A DNA stretch of 64,000 nt from Lineus longissimus (lineage: Eukaryota > Nemertea > Pilidiophora > Heteronemertea > Lineidae): contig NC_088315.1 of the NCBI RefSeq assembly GCF_910592395.1, positions 8,184,501 to 8,248,500 on the forward strand. Direction: 5' to 3'. Shown here piece by piece: positions 48,127 through 60,039 of the stretch. The notes beneath the pieces are model-generated. The model made no database searches, was not told the origin of the DNA, and was given only the letters and a program-made list of their open reading frames with translations. A program made the position numbers and the translations under genes. Position 1 is the first letter of the stretch, and each line of letters opens with the position of its first letter.

Positions 48127-48480
48127 ACTGATGCAGACATCTGTTGTCAATAGTGGGATGCTGACATCTGTTGCCAAGAGCGAGATGCTGACATCTGTTG
48201 CCAAGAGTGAGATGCTGACATCTGGTGCCAAGAACGGGATTCTGCACATCCACTGCCAAAAGCTGGATGCTGACATCGGATGTCAAGATCCGGATGCTGA
48301 CATCTGTTGCCAATAGCGGGATGCTGACATCTGTTGCCAAGAGCGGGATGCTGACATCTGTTGCCAAAAACAGGATGCTGACATTCCTTACCAAAAGTGG
48401 GATGTTGACATCTGTTGCCAAAAGAGGGATGCTGACATCTGTTGCCTGGAGCAGGTTGTTGACATCTTTTGCCAAGAACA
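48127..48480. repeat. 27-bp minisatellite, 13 copies, open in several frames
   Basis: Units of 27 bp are built on GGATGCTGACATCTGTTGCC plus a variable AAGAGCG-type tail. Copies differ mostly in the tail. Since 27 is a multiple of three and the unit lacks stops in several frames, both strands stay open over the array: plus frame 9-mers like MLTSVAKSG, minus frames 9-mers like ATDVSIPLL and GNRCQHPAL. There is no start context or splice support, so I treat it as a repeat rather than genes. Confidence 0.95.
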
Positions 48481-51400
48481 AGAGGTGACCTCACCTTGCA
48501 GTACAAATACGGCCACCAGTGTTGCTCATGGTTCCCCTAACCCACTAGCCGAAGATGGTGGATCCAGGAGTTAGAGAGGGCAGCTCTGTCATCAATTTCA
48601 AAGAAGAATTTACTAAAACAAGAGGTGCACCACAGTAACAAGGGATGAGCTGGCACATTGAATTTAACGCAATGACCCATAGAACAGTTCTCAAACTGCT
48701 CAATAGGTGCCGCCAATCCAGCAGCACCAATATGGCCGACAGTGTTCTGTTCAATAACTCAATCATAACCCCATAATTAGATCTGCATAAGCTAACGGTA
48801 TGGAACTAACAGTAGCGTCCAATTTTTCCCCATACACACCCCAGGAGGATTGAGCCTCATTCGTCGCTTCACGCCGACACTAGTTGATCTATGTTTCTGA
48901 CGCCGCGGTGAGTGTGCAGGCTGTCGGCTGAAAGATGTCTCGATCCGTGGCAAGATCAATCGAGGCTGATGTAACCTTTTTCCACGGAGGCTGCAACGGA
49001 TTGATGAATCTTTAATGGGGGGCATCAAAAGGCACAAAGACATCAAATATCCACCAGAAATCGGGCGTGAGTTTGGATCTATCGATCAATAGATCAATAG
49101 GAGAACACTTGGAATTTGTAACCCTCATATGACATCCCTGGATACGATGTTTTCCCTGGTTTTTAGTTCAAACGGGTAGGTCCTATCAGCATTTTAACAT
49201 ATCATTCGCGTGGACACCAATTTTCTTGTCTGATGCTTTTAAATAGTCGTATTTTCAGTTTAATTGTTAAAATTGATATATCTGGGCATATCATAAATTG
49301 CTTTAACAGTGGTTAATGACTCAGGGTGGCCCTAATGATGATAATTGTACAGGGCACATTTTATCGCATAAACCTAAAAGAGAGGCCCAAAGGCCTGGTG
49401 CTCGGCTGACCATCGCACCTCTAAGACTTTATTACAAGCTTCTATCATTTGGAATAGAGTGGGACATTACTGGTGGAAGCACGCCCTACATAAAAGGGCC
49501 CACGGAGATCACTGGATGATTCACCGCACAGGACTCCACAGAATGACACATTCAGTCAATCAGACCGACTGATGAGCAGGTAAACCAGCCTGTCTGCAGA
49601 CGCATCTTCTCCATGTAATAGCCAAATAATAGTCATTTTCATTCATTTAGACTCTCAGGAGGTAATGACTAGCAGACCGCTCATTACTTCTCCTGGCAAG
49701 GCGCAGCAGCGCAAAATCGACGAGTCACATAACATGCTAAGAAGAGATACTGGTAGAGAGATGAGGGATGGAAAATATCAACTTTCTTTTAGTTGTAATT
49801 CATTTCTCTTAAGGGATGTTTTGGTATTCCTAATTTGGCCTTGGTACTGAAAGGACAAACAACAACACAGGCACACTTCCTTTTCGTGAAAATCTTCGAA
49901 ACTGACCATGAATTTTAGTATGAAGTGACCCTTACACCACCAGGGCACACTCTCTTTCTCAAAGGTGCCCTCAAAAGAATTCCCTGTCACTCTTTTGCTC
50001 AAATGATAACGCCTCTTATTTTTGTCAATCAAACGAAGGACTTTTAGGGAAATGGTAACTGTCAACTGTCAATCCACTCACAGGAATAAAACCCACACCT
50101 TTACCAGTAAAACCACAACGCTTCAGAGGAATCCCACCAAAGAAGTGAGTTGAGAGCCAAAGAAAGCTTCAAACCGCACGCAGCCTCAAACCATATTGAA
50201 CTTGACCAATCAAGTAGAAAATTACGATGGCCAGGTATGCATGTAGAAAGTATCTTTGATTTACAGGTATAGCCCACGATTAAATGCCTATTCTGATCAA
50301 TGCACCATGATTTATAGCCCCGCATAACTCAAGCACAGCCACAACTTTGTTCCTCGCCGCAGGGATGCGGTGGGTGCTGAATTATGGCTCTTTTCACCAC
50401 AAGTAGCTTTGTTTAATTGTTGTTCTGTTCTTTGGTGTGACCCACTCAGACAAGGAATCTTCCAACTTCAGACCACTTACCTACAAAAGAAATAGGAAAA
50501 TATGGTAAGAACGTGACAACAAATTTGCATTTCGGATACGAAAATATTAATCTGAAAATGATTTCATAAAATATTTGAACAGCTGCAATATGAAGAACTA
50601 AACTGAATTGAACAGCTGACATGCCATAGTCCGGATAGCAAGTCTCTGCTCCCTCTCCTCCCTATTCTAAGAGATTGACCCCCCCCCCCCAGGTATAACG
50701 AAGGAAGGCGGGATGAAAAAAGAAATAACGCTGTCAGGTCCTCATCCTTAGGGGAATGTTTGGTAATCAAACATTTCCTGCTGGTGTGGATCCGATTTGA
50801 TACCAATTGAGGCTGAGTGAATGCTCTCCGCTACTGCGGCAAATGTCTGGATCTATAACAGAGAGAAGACTTCCACTGACAGACAACATGCCGATGAAAC
50901 TACATTAAAGCAACATCGACTTTCACATAAATGAACATCACACTTGTGAAGTACACACATGAAATTTCACTTTTCATCCCGCCTTCCTTCGTCATACTTT
51001 GAGTGATGGGATAATCAATGTGATCCAATAGATGATCGATAATCGAAAGTGTGTTTTAATCGGCATTGATATAGTTCAGTGGCCATATTGAACTGCTAGT
51101 TGAAGAGCTAAGATTTGCTCGCTGAGGAAAGGGCAGGGCGCTAGCGTAAGATTCTAAACGATTATGGGGACCAAGGGAGGGGAATGTCTAAGAGCTTGTT
51201 AGTATTCATTGCCATCCAAAGATACCACGCTACTATTTTATGAACACCCATCCAGCTATGGAACGATGACTTCATAGCCTGTCCAAACCAGCGACACCCA
51301 TCCAGCCAAAGAAGTGGGCTCATGGTACTTTCGAATAGCGTGTTTCCGACACCACGGCCAGTATTGATTGGGAGATCCAGTTGATGATGGCTCGTCTGAG

Positions 51401-52141
51401 AGTTCGGTTAAGTCACTGTCCTCGTGTATCATGCCGGAAAGCTGCTGTGACAGATTACTGATAATCAAGCAAACACAATTATGTTCAACCAACGTTCTCA
51501 ATTACATTTTTACATGATTTTTGGTACACCCTGTATTTCTTAATTCTTTTGTTTTTTGCTGGCCATTGTGTTTTTCATCCACTGGGGTTTCATAAATCAA
51601 ATTAAGATGGACTAGTTTTCTCATTCTAAATGCTGAGAGAGGGAATTTTTTTTAATCCCAGGATGGAATTCTTTCTTTCAGCTTAACAGAACTTACGCAA
51701 CATCTGCACTTTTAGCAGCAGTGATGACTATTCAAAGCTGGGGCATCCCAAATTCAATTTGGGCACACCCTTTAGAGCTGGCCTGTATCAAAAGGCCAAT
51801 CAATATCATCACTGGAGCTACTGAAATCAGCAGCCCTAAGTCTTGCAATGAAAAACATGTTTAAAACTAATATCATCCAGATACAATGTTTTCAGAAAGT
51901 TTCTGCACCCTGCAACATACCAGAAATCTTCCGAAGATACTTCAAACATGCAAGGCTAACGTGCTACCGCAATCAGCATCCACTTTGGAAAATTCTAATG
52001 ATTTCGCGCCTAATGAACACCGCAGCTTTCTGCCATTGTATCCTACTAATAACGGACCTTCAGGGCGCAATTTCATGATCATCAAGGCCACGTCTCATAA
52101 CAGGAGGTGATTTCTCATTTCGAGGAGTGCTGAAGACTGAA
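48481..52141. other. Non-coding stretch; CpG-rich patch near 48.84-48.97 kb
   Basis: No assigned gene. The minus-strand ORF 49046-48792 (84 codons, Arg/Ser-rich, ending MGKNWTLLLVPYR) sits in a CpG-rich patch (GACGCCGCGGTGAG) but has no recognised domain. A 12-base C run is at 50679-50690. Confidence 0.35.
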
Positions 52142-52463
52142 AGATGGAGAGATTGCTATTTTTCAGATAAGGGATAGTGAGGCAATCGTTCTCACTTCAA
52201 CTTTCGTCCTACTGTTTAATAGTAATTTAAGGAATCTGCAATGAGGTCAAGATGGAGAGATTGCTATTTTTCAGATAAGGGATAGTGAGGCAATCGTTCT
52301 CACTTCAACTTTCGTCCTACTGTTTAATAGTAATTTAAAGAATCTGCAATGAGGTCAAGATGGAGAGATTGCTATTTTTCAGATAAGGGATAGTGAGGCA
52401 ATCGTTCTCACTTCAACTTTCGTCCAACTGTTTTATCGTAATTTAAGGAATCTCAATAAAGTC
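52142..52463. repeat. 108-bp tandem triplication
   Basis: Copies start AGATGGAGAGATTGCTATTT at 52142, 52250 and 52358. Copies 1 and 2 differ at a single base (AAGGAATC against AAAGAATC). Copy 3 matches for about 75 bp and then diverges (CCAACTGTTTTATCG). Unit length 108 is a multiple of three but frames contain stops (e.g. TAATAGTAA). This is the most recent of the longer duplications. Confidence 0.97.
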
Positions 52464-53756
52464 ACATGACTTGGCGTGCTAAAACTCGTGAGGTATGGAC
52501 CCGAGCTATTGGCCATTGCACATATTCTAAATCACGCCATGGTAAAAAGTAGCGTGAATTGTTGAATAATGCATTGTTCGTCATCAATACTATTCAATAT
52601 TACTACAACAGTACATATGGTATTTGTTCGTGCTGGCCAAGTTCCAGACACAACCTCCTTCACCAAATACTATCAACTGCCAAATATTTGCGCTCTTTTT
52701 TTCAATTTTGGCAATTTTTTAAAGGAAACATAAAATCTTCATCATTTTCATGTTGGTGATTACAAGATTTCTTCCAGTTTTTATTAATATATAGTTTTTG
52801 CAATTTTTTATTTTGCAAATCTACATGTAGGTTATATGCTAAATCTGCGAAAAATAAAATGCCCACAAAACTTTAACGATTTGCAGCATATGAGCAGGCC
52901 TCTTTTTTCAGCAGCAATATTCAAGGACAACCAGGCCTGGTTTTGTTCAAAGCCTGGTTGGTTTAGCGACCTCTACGTTTTAATGATACTAAACTTTATT
53001 GAACCCAAGCCAAAATCTATTTTTGTCTTGAGCTGCCGTATCAGTTGTGTGTGTCACAATCACGACTTTCATCAATCGGATATCTTCCTGTTGAATCACC
53101 ATCGGTCAATCACTACATCCGGACTGATTCACCTACAAAGGGCAACTCCAAGGTCACTGTTGCACAAGATATTTATATTACAAGAATACTATTTTTATTA
53201 CAATAGCCACTATACATCCGGCCGTTAAACCATTTACGTTGTCCATTACGCTGTCCTTTACTATGTCCTTCATCGCTTTCTAGCCGATCATAATCCTACT
53301 TACATCCAAGGACACAGCAACAGACGTCTTTGATACGTTTCCAAGTACGCTATGAAAGGTCTATTTTTGTCTTAAGCAGTGTCGATAAGTGTATCTCACC
53401 CTACATGTACAAATAATACACATGCATGTCGTCAGGCTAATCAATAGTTGCAGTCAACTGATTGAGCTGGAGGAGGTTGGCAGGTAATGGCGATGACAGC
53501 ATGCGTGTTTGCAAGTTAACAGGTCTTCGAGTCATCGGGTGCACTAGTCACCAGCAGTGATCTGTCGAGAGCATTCCTTGACTGACCAGCTGAAATGGGG
53601 CGATGTGGTTGTGTGGACACTTGGGGATTAACTTGGTAAATCGATGATGGAGCAGTGGACGATCTGATGTCTGACCTTTATACCTTGTCTGTAGGTCACA
53701 ATCACAAATACTCGATTTGCGAAAATACCAAAGGCCATTTTAATCACCCTTTCCAC
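52464..53756. other. Non-coding; perfect 14-bp palindrome at 52929
   Basis: No gene supported. AACCAGGCCTGGTT at 52929-52942 is a perfect palindrome, followed closely by another AGCCTGGTTGG. A 130-codon ORF (52836-53228) covers it but has no known motif. Confidence 0.4.
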
Positions 53757-53922
53757 ACCTCTGTTTAAGCAGGATAACCTCTGTATTAGGGAAGTCACTT
53801 TCAGTTCAAACTTGATGGTTTCAATTTAATTTCGCCTCGGTAATCAAGACGCCTCTCAAAGGACATCAATTGTCAGTACAGAGGCCTGAGAGGGTGTCCC
53901 TAATAAAGAGATTGCGCTGTAC
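53757..53922 (-). mobile_element. Palindromic MITE-like element, diverged copy
   Basis: In reverse orientation it holds GGTTTCAATTTAATTTCGCC, CGGTAATCAAGACGCCTC, GACATCAATTGTCAGTAC and GGGTGTCCCTAATAAAGAG, ending GCGCTGTA. The left terminal repeat is decayed (GGATAACCTCTGTATTAGGG). It overlaps the end of a chance 135-codon ORF (54273-53866). Confidence 0.75.
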
Positions 53923-56634
53923 TGTCAGGGTGGAAAAAAGAGTTACTAGGAGGTAATCAGCCTTAGTGATTGCTCTGATATCATCACAACACACCACCTG
54001 GATTCTGAGTGACTTCACTAAAGAGTCGGCCAACGATGGCTGATCAGAATGCACGGCACGTCCCAGTTGCACTTTGCGGCAGTAGGAGGACGTGAGCAGC
54101 GTGAGGCGGGAGGACTGTTGGATAAATACGACACGAGACATTTGGGGTGACACAATAATGTCAAGTGGATCACCAATTGACCGGTATGGAATGGACGGGT
54201 GAGGTGATCGTATGATCGTACTACTGACAGTGTCAGTGGTGGTGGTGGGGAGGGGGAGACACTTCAATATCAAGGGACGGGGGCTTGGGTGACATGAAAG
54301 GTTGTATTACGGCTGTTTTCTGTCATGACAAGCCAAGGAGTCTACCAACTGTTTATATGCATGTTTTTGACAACTCAACAAAAGTACCGATCCCATTTCT
54401 AAAGTCAACAGTGGAAATATCGACGCCTCTCACCTCTCAGGTACGGCGTTAAATTCTCCATCAGTCCCAGTACACTCAATTCAAGTGATAGACAGGGTGA
54501 CTCCCTTCAACAGCGTAGGTCCACCTACTCACATTACAATTGCCCAATACTGTTTATAGAGCTAATTATGTCCTAGTTGACGCTCAACTCAATATTTTTA
54601 CCTCCTCCCCTAATGGACGAATGTTTTACCTGAGAAGACGATCCTAACAAGTCTTTACCTCCTTCGTAACATTGTTGACTCGTGAATCACACAATGTTAT
54701 TTCATCAGGACAATCCCTCGCTAGACTTTGCTAATGTGGAGGGATTGACAGCATTATTAAAGGCCTACACCTGTTAAAAGTTTGAAATTTGTCATTTAAT
54801 TTGAAATTTTCAAATTGCGTATTAAAATAGATATTGAAAATGAATTTCATCAATGCCTTTGTATTGCTAAAATCCTAAAAATATCAAATTTCAACAAATT
54901 TGTACAGGGGTCGTATAAAACTGCACAACGGCATTGTGTACTACTGCATTTCTATTTTCCAAATTAAATAGTACAGTGTACCCCTTAAGGTGACTCGGTG
55001 ACCTTTCCAAGCTATTGTTACAGGAAGATGTGGGTGCCACACAGACCCTCCGGGGTAACAGGCCTACTACAGAAACAATGGGTGATATGAATAAACACTA
55101 GCAAATGCCTTTATCTAAAACTCCATGTGCATTCAGACCAGGCCTTTTCTGTACAAAATTGAAGTAAAAGCATTTCCTAGTCTTTAATCATATAACCTAA
55201 AGTCACAAACATCTCTGTTGTCTTCTTTATAACCGATATTAAAGGTAATTGGCACTTTTAACTTTTTTAAAGTTGTCGCAGAGAAATTTCACACGTAAGC
55301 TAACAATAATGATGTCCTCAGTTGTCAGTTAGCTTATAGCTCTGGGAAAATATATCCTAAGGTTCGGTCTCCCTAAAATTTCAATTACTGGGCACAGAAA
55401 TATGAAAAACTGGCAGACCTGCATTCACAAAAGCAGATCCTGAAGATTGTGAAAATTGGCAAATATTAGTGTCAGATATCGGCGTGTACAGTAGCCATTT
55501 TGTATATGACACCCTGAATGTAGCCTTAGGCTCACGGCGATAGCGCACGGTCATGTTACTCCTAATTTCATTCTTTCTCCCCGATGACTGCCGTAAATAC
55601 CAGGCAGCTGCATGTTACTAATAATCATTACATCCATGTACATTATAATGTAACTTATGCTCTGGAGATGAAAAAAAGGAAGGGATCTAATTACTAATGA
55701 GGAGTCGAATTGATGAGGCCAAGCTGGTTTGATTCTGCCGCTGTGGAAATATTACTGTCAAAGAGGAATTTTTTAACAGTCTTTTGTTTCTCAAATCATT
55801 TTTGGATGGGTCTGCTGGCTAAAGAATCTGATGACTCAAGTGCCCCACAAACAAGCAACTTCTATCGCAGCAACCTGCGACAATTATTGCTACAAAACAA
55901 CTGGTAACTGCTGGGTTTGATAATCGGCAACAAAGTTTCCTCATTTGCTTTGAGCTTTATGAGGAATCGTATATTGGATAAGGAATTCAATGGAAAGGTC
56001 ACAGAGCGTCCCCCTCCCCTCTAGAACACGCCTCGACTACAACCATGTCACACTGCTCAAACAAATTCTAATTCGTCAAGCCGTCATGACAGTTTGGTCA
56101 TGAAGTTTGTCATCTGAAACGATCATCATTAGTCTGTCATTACACCAGTTGAACTGAGCTATGTTAGATGTATTGATTTGATCACGAGACGTGCAGGACT
56201 CATTCTTCAGAGCGATGTCCGTGAGATGTGCAAGATTGACTCTTCAGGGCAATGTCGAGTGCGTGATTGAGGTGGCAGATTCGCAATCAGAATATCACGA
56301 GTAATACCAACACGGACATGAGAAAGATACTTTATAGCAATAACCAGACATCCGCATGAGATGTAAAACTGTTATAAGTAAAGCATGGCAGAAACGAGTG
56401 ATTTTTATTAGTTGGTGCGACGGTGCTATGCCAAAAGGTCAACTGTACTTTATTCGGCCCCAGATTGGTTGAATGAAAATGTTATTTTGTTGCTACGTGG
56501 CAGGTCAGAGCGACTTTATTAAACACTCATTAAGCATCACGTTGATGAACCTGGTGCAGATGCCAGGACAATCAAACGAACGATCCCAATGAGGATGACA
56601 CAAAAAGCCAACATGGTCATGGAATACAGTAGAA
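53923..56634. other. Non-coding stretch without recognised genes
   Basis: No supported gene or repeat. The 135-codon minus-strand ORF at 54273-53866 takes its last 20 or so residues from the neighbouring MITE, which argues against it being a gene. Confidence 0.4.
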
Positions 56635-56806
56635 CCTTTCTATTAAGGACACCATCGGGAATGACAAGTGCTATCCTTAATAGAGAGGTGTCCTACATAG
56701 AGAGATGTCCTGATTAGAGAGGTCAAATTGCAGAAAAACTAACACTTTAGAACCAAAGTTAGTTTCCTTAATGGAAAGGGTGTCCGATAAGGGAGGTTCC
56801 ACTGTA
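56635..56806 (+). mobile_element. Palindromic MITE-like element, full-length, TA-flanked
   Basis: About 172 bp, the best-preserved simple copy: left end TACAGTAGAACCTTTCTATT AAGGACACC, right end GGGAGGTTCCACTGTA preceded by GGTGTCCGATAA. Centre blocks are GACAAGTGCTATCCTTAATA, GAGAGGTGTCC, GATTAGAGAGGTCAAATTG and a GAACCAAAG spacer. The motif CTCTCTATTAAGGACA occurs repeatedly in both orientations, so a transcript would fold strongly. It lies exactly at the left edge of a tandem duplication. Confidence 0.9.
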
Positions 56807-57100
56807 TAATGGCCAGCAAAACACGGATGGAGGTAAGTCAGGACATATTCTACACCATGCTTAAGTGGGAGAACTTGACCAGTGCAACATGATGGTTTAG
56901 GCCATTAAAAGTGCAAGGGAAGCGCTGGAGACATAAAGGCGTTTGAAAAGATCTTGTCAGATCACAACACTAGCTAGCAGGAGGTTATGGAGTATAATGG
57001 CCGCCTAATGACATTACAGTGATGGATGCAGGTGCAACGAGGTTAGTCAGGACGTATCCTACAATGTTGCAGTGGGAGTTACTGAGTGGTCGAATGGATT
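56805..57100. repeat. Tandem duplication, period about 188-209 bp
   Basis: TATAATGGCC occurs at 56805 and 56993. It is followed by GGATGGAGGTAAGTCAGGACATATTCTACA-like text (split by indels), with GTCAGGA at 56837 and 57046, and a GTGGGAG block in both. The MITE at 56635-56806 ends at the first base of copy 1, and copy 2 has no MITE. Confidence 0.75.
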
Positions 57101-58324
57101 AGCCCTCCATGGAAAGGTCACAAAAGGAAGGGAGGATGCATAATACGAAATATCACATTCATTCGTGTAGGAATTCTTTTCATGAGGGCGTCATAATCAA
57201 GAAATAGTATCTATAATCCGCATACAAGAATGTTATTAATGGTTTTTTCGACTGAACTTGTACAAGATCAAGATTTTTCATGCTGGTTCTTCTTTTCAGG
57301 AGTGTGCAATGATATCACACCAACATTTTCTAACCAACATTTCCCTCGACAATAGAAAGCGGAATTTGCTGTCTTCCCACATTCCCATGTAGATACTTCG
57401 AACTGGGTGTCGATGGCCAAGCCAAATGTCTGGGTAATGCATTGAATGGGGCAACCCGACTTAAGGAAATCCTTCCTTGAGAGAACAGCCCATTTTGGCA
57501 AGTATGATGTTGGTGTTTGCCTCCAAAATCGCAAAGAAGTTCGAGACAAATTTAACCCCTGGTTTACAGTAATAACCAATGTCATTGATTAATCTCCGTG
57601 AGAGATTTAGGAACCAACTTAAGCTTGTGATGGAACCGAGTGGCAGAGCATATCCTCGTTTTTATAGAAAGTGCACTATCGAGGGCAAGTGGAGTATAAA
57701 CTGGTATTTCACAACCTGAAGTAAGCTAATGATGTGTACACCTGTAATTAGACCTCATGAGTAATACTTCATTTATTCTATTACCTGATTTTAGAGCATC
57801 GCTGATCTGTGTAATTAAACGAAGACATGAAGCGTTTGAGGATAATTTACGAAAACCACAAGATTCTAAAACCACAAGATCCTATCTACGTCTCGAAGCT
57901 GATACACTCAAGTTTCACCAATGTAAGGCTGCTTATCTTATTTCTAAGAAATTGACACAACAGCCAGGCCGAAACATGACATCATGACCATCGGATAAAC
58001 TGGTGTCGTCAACCCAACTGAACATTTCGTTTCTTGCTAAATATAGCCTTCATCCTTAATAAAGGGTTAAAGAAAGCATTCTAATAGTGCACATACTTCA
58101 TCACTCTCCTCTTTATGTACAGAACAAAATCAATGTAGCGGGTAGCGTTTTGTATGGCCACACTGCAAAGCATGGTGTAGTGCAGGAATAGCGCTACGAT
58201 TTGCCAACATGATGAATGCAGTGGATTTCTTACAAAAAACGTCAGATAATCACGTGAGGGTAATTATGTATAATCGCAATAACTACACTGTATACGGCAT
58301 GTGGATATTATTCTGGACAGGAGA
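57101..58324. other. Non-coding stretch without recognised genes
   Basis: No supported gene. The 105-codon minus-strand ORF 57585-57268 has no known motif. A short echo of the 118-bp repeat lies near 57907. Confidence 0.4.
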
Positions 58325-58664
58325 ACAGTGGAATATCCTTTAGCGGACACCTCATATTAAGGACACAAATTTTGGTCCTAAATTAGTTGTTCCATTTAAT
58401 TTGACCTCTCTAATCAGGACATCTCTCTATCAAAGACAGCACTTGTCAGTCCAGTGGGTTTTGACCTCTCTAATCAGGACAACTCTCTATCAAGGACAGC
58501 ACTTGTCAATCCAGTGGGTTTTGACCTCTCTAACCGGGACACCTCTCTATTAAGGACAGCTGTTGTCAATCCGGTGAGTTTTGACCTCTCTAATTAGGAC
58601 ACCTGTCAATCAAGGACAGCACTGGTCAGTCAGGTGGGTGTCTTAAGAGAGAGGTTCTACAGTA
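58325..58664 (-). mobile_element. MITE-like element with internally amplified 60-bp x4 array
   Basis: The outer ends (ACAGTGGAATATCCTTTAGC on the left, AGAGAGGTTCTACAGTA on the right) and the GGTCCTAAATTAGTTGTTCC spacer belong to the family in reverse orientation. The segment TTGACCTCTCTAATCAGGAC ... CACTTGTCAGTCCAGTGGGTT, single in other copies, occurs four times at exactly 60-bp spacing (58401, 58461, 58521, 58581). Copies 1 and 2 are nearly identical; 3 and 4 carry more changes. The element is thus about 340 bp instead of about 175. Confidence 0.92.
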
Positions 58665-59130
58665 TCTAAAAGATGTACAGGTGGAGCAGGGACTGGCAAT
58701 GAGAGTCATCATGCATTGGAACAATCCTGGCTGTGGTTTGTAAGTCTATACTCCAAGAATAGCAAGAAAAGCCTAAAGCTGGGCATAGAATTACGTAAGC
58801 TAACAAGACGATGACCAAGCCCACCATTAGCGCCGAAAACTCTCTGTATCTTCAAGTCAGATACATGTCCATAATCCTGAAGTAAGACGCAATTAGCCTA
58901 ATAAAGACAACTTTTTCTCTCACACAATGTAAAATGTATTTCAGACAAATTCACCCAAATTTGGACTGGCATGTCTGTTGCCATGGTAACTGGTCTATAA
59001 ATAATGAATACAATGAAAAGTGCATTAAGAGATCTAGAAATGTATGACGAGGGTCCTGGTGTCTGCAGAAAAATGGCTACACTTCTACATCCAAAAGTAC
59101 CGCCTACGTTTATGCATTAGGCCAATAAAG

Positions 59131-59248
59131 TACTCTAATTTCACCTATCAAAGACCGGTTCTGAATATTCGATTCAAGCTAGATATCAAGCACACAGCCG
59201 TTCGATGCCATCCAAGATGTTCAATTCGGATAGAGAATGGGTTGGTGA
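59131..59248. repeat. Unclassified 118-bp interspersed repeat, copy B
   Basis: It starts TACTCTAATTTCACCTATC and ends GAGAATGGGTTGGTGA; ungapped partner of 12990-13107. In this copy the frame starting YSNFTYQRP stays open, but the partner has stops in the same frame, so coding is unlikely. No tRNA-like head was found next to either copy. Confidence 0.75.
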
Positions 59249-59321
59249 CACCAAGTTGTCCAATGGTCATGACATTGTTTCAGCTTGGCCATTGTTTCAA
59301 TTTTGCCGTAACAGTTGATCC

Positions 59322-59410
59322 AAGGTTAGGTAAAGATGCCAGCAGCCTACCCAGGTCACATAATGATGGCAACAGCTTACACAGGCTAGGTTAAAGATGG
59401 CTACAGCCTA
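59322..59410. repeat. Short degenerate repeat, about 30-bp units
   Basis: Three imperfect units are built on AGATGCCAGCAGCCTACCCA / TGATGGCAACAGCTTACACA / AGATGGCTACAGCCTAGCGA with AGGTTA- or AGGCTAGGTTA-type spacers. Confidence 0.7.
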
Positions 59411-60039
59411 GCGAAGGTCAAGTACTATAGTTTACAGATGTTTCTGGTCCATCCAAGGACAGGTACAGGTGATGACTGATCCCAAGGTCAAGTGTTCAGG
59501 GCAACTAGCTTGGCCATGTGTGAGTTCCTCACAACCAGACGTTAGCAGGGGCACACTCCGGATACTTGCGGCATTCGTGCGAGAAATCGCCCCGCAAACA
59601 CCCAAAATGTACGAAGACTTCAATTTGGTACAATCACGCCCAAGGACACAAGGTCAACCACTCATGCAACTAATGCTAATATAGCATAGCCCAACTGATG
59701 CTAACATAGCAGAGCCTGACAGAGTGAAAGAGGCACAAGCCCAACACACTGCCGGCTGCTGTGTAACAGTCTCTGCACCGGAATATTGATTTTTTGACTT
59801 GCGTATTCCAGGACGGTTTGTCAGAGATAGTTTGGGAAATGAACACCGACCTGGAGGCTGAATGATTTCTTTTCAGTTTCTACCATGCCAGTGATCTTGG
59901 CTGATTAAGTGAATCGGGACATATTTGTAAAGTATACGCTGCGTATCCCTTGACAGCCATGCTAGCGCCGCTAAGATACAACAATACGTAATACCAATAA
60001 GGAGTGCCCATTTAGCTATGCGGCGCAATATCATATTGA
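59411..60039. other. Non-coding stretch without recognised genes
   Basis: Nothing supported except a small doublet CTAATATAGCA / CTAACATAGCA near 59676 and 59701. Confidence 0.4.

Noticed and set aside
48127-48480. CRISPR array
   Set aside because: Units are directly adjacent with no unique spacers, and the genome is animal.
48122-48506. Four overlapping repeat-protein ORFs on both strands
   Set aside because: All are explained by a 27-bp unit that lacks stops in several frames.
53866-54273. 135-codon minus-strand ORF
   Set aside because: Its C-terminal part is translated from a MITE copy, with no recognisable domain and no splice support.
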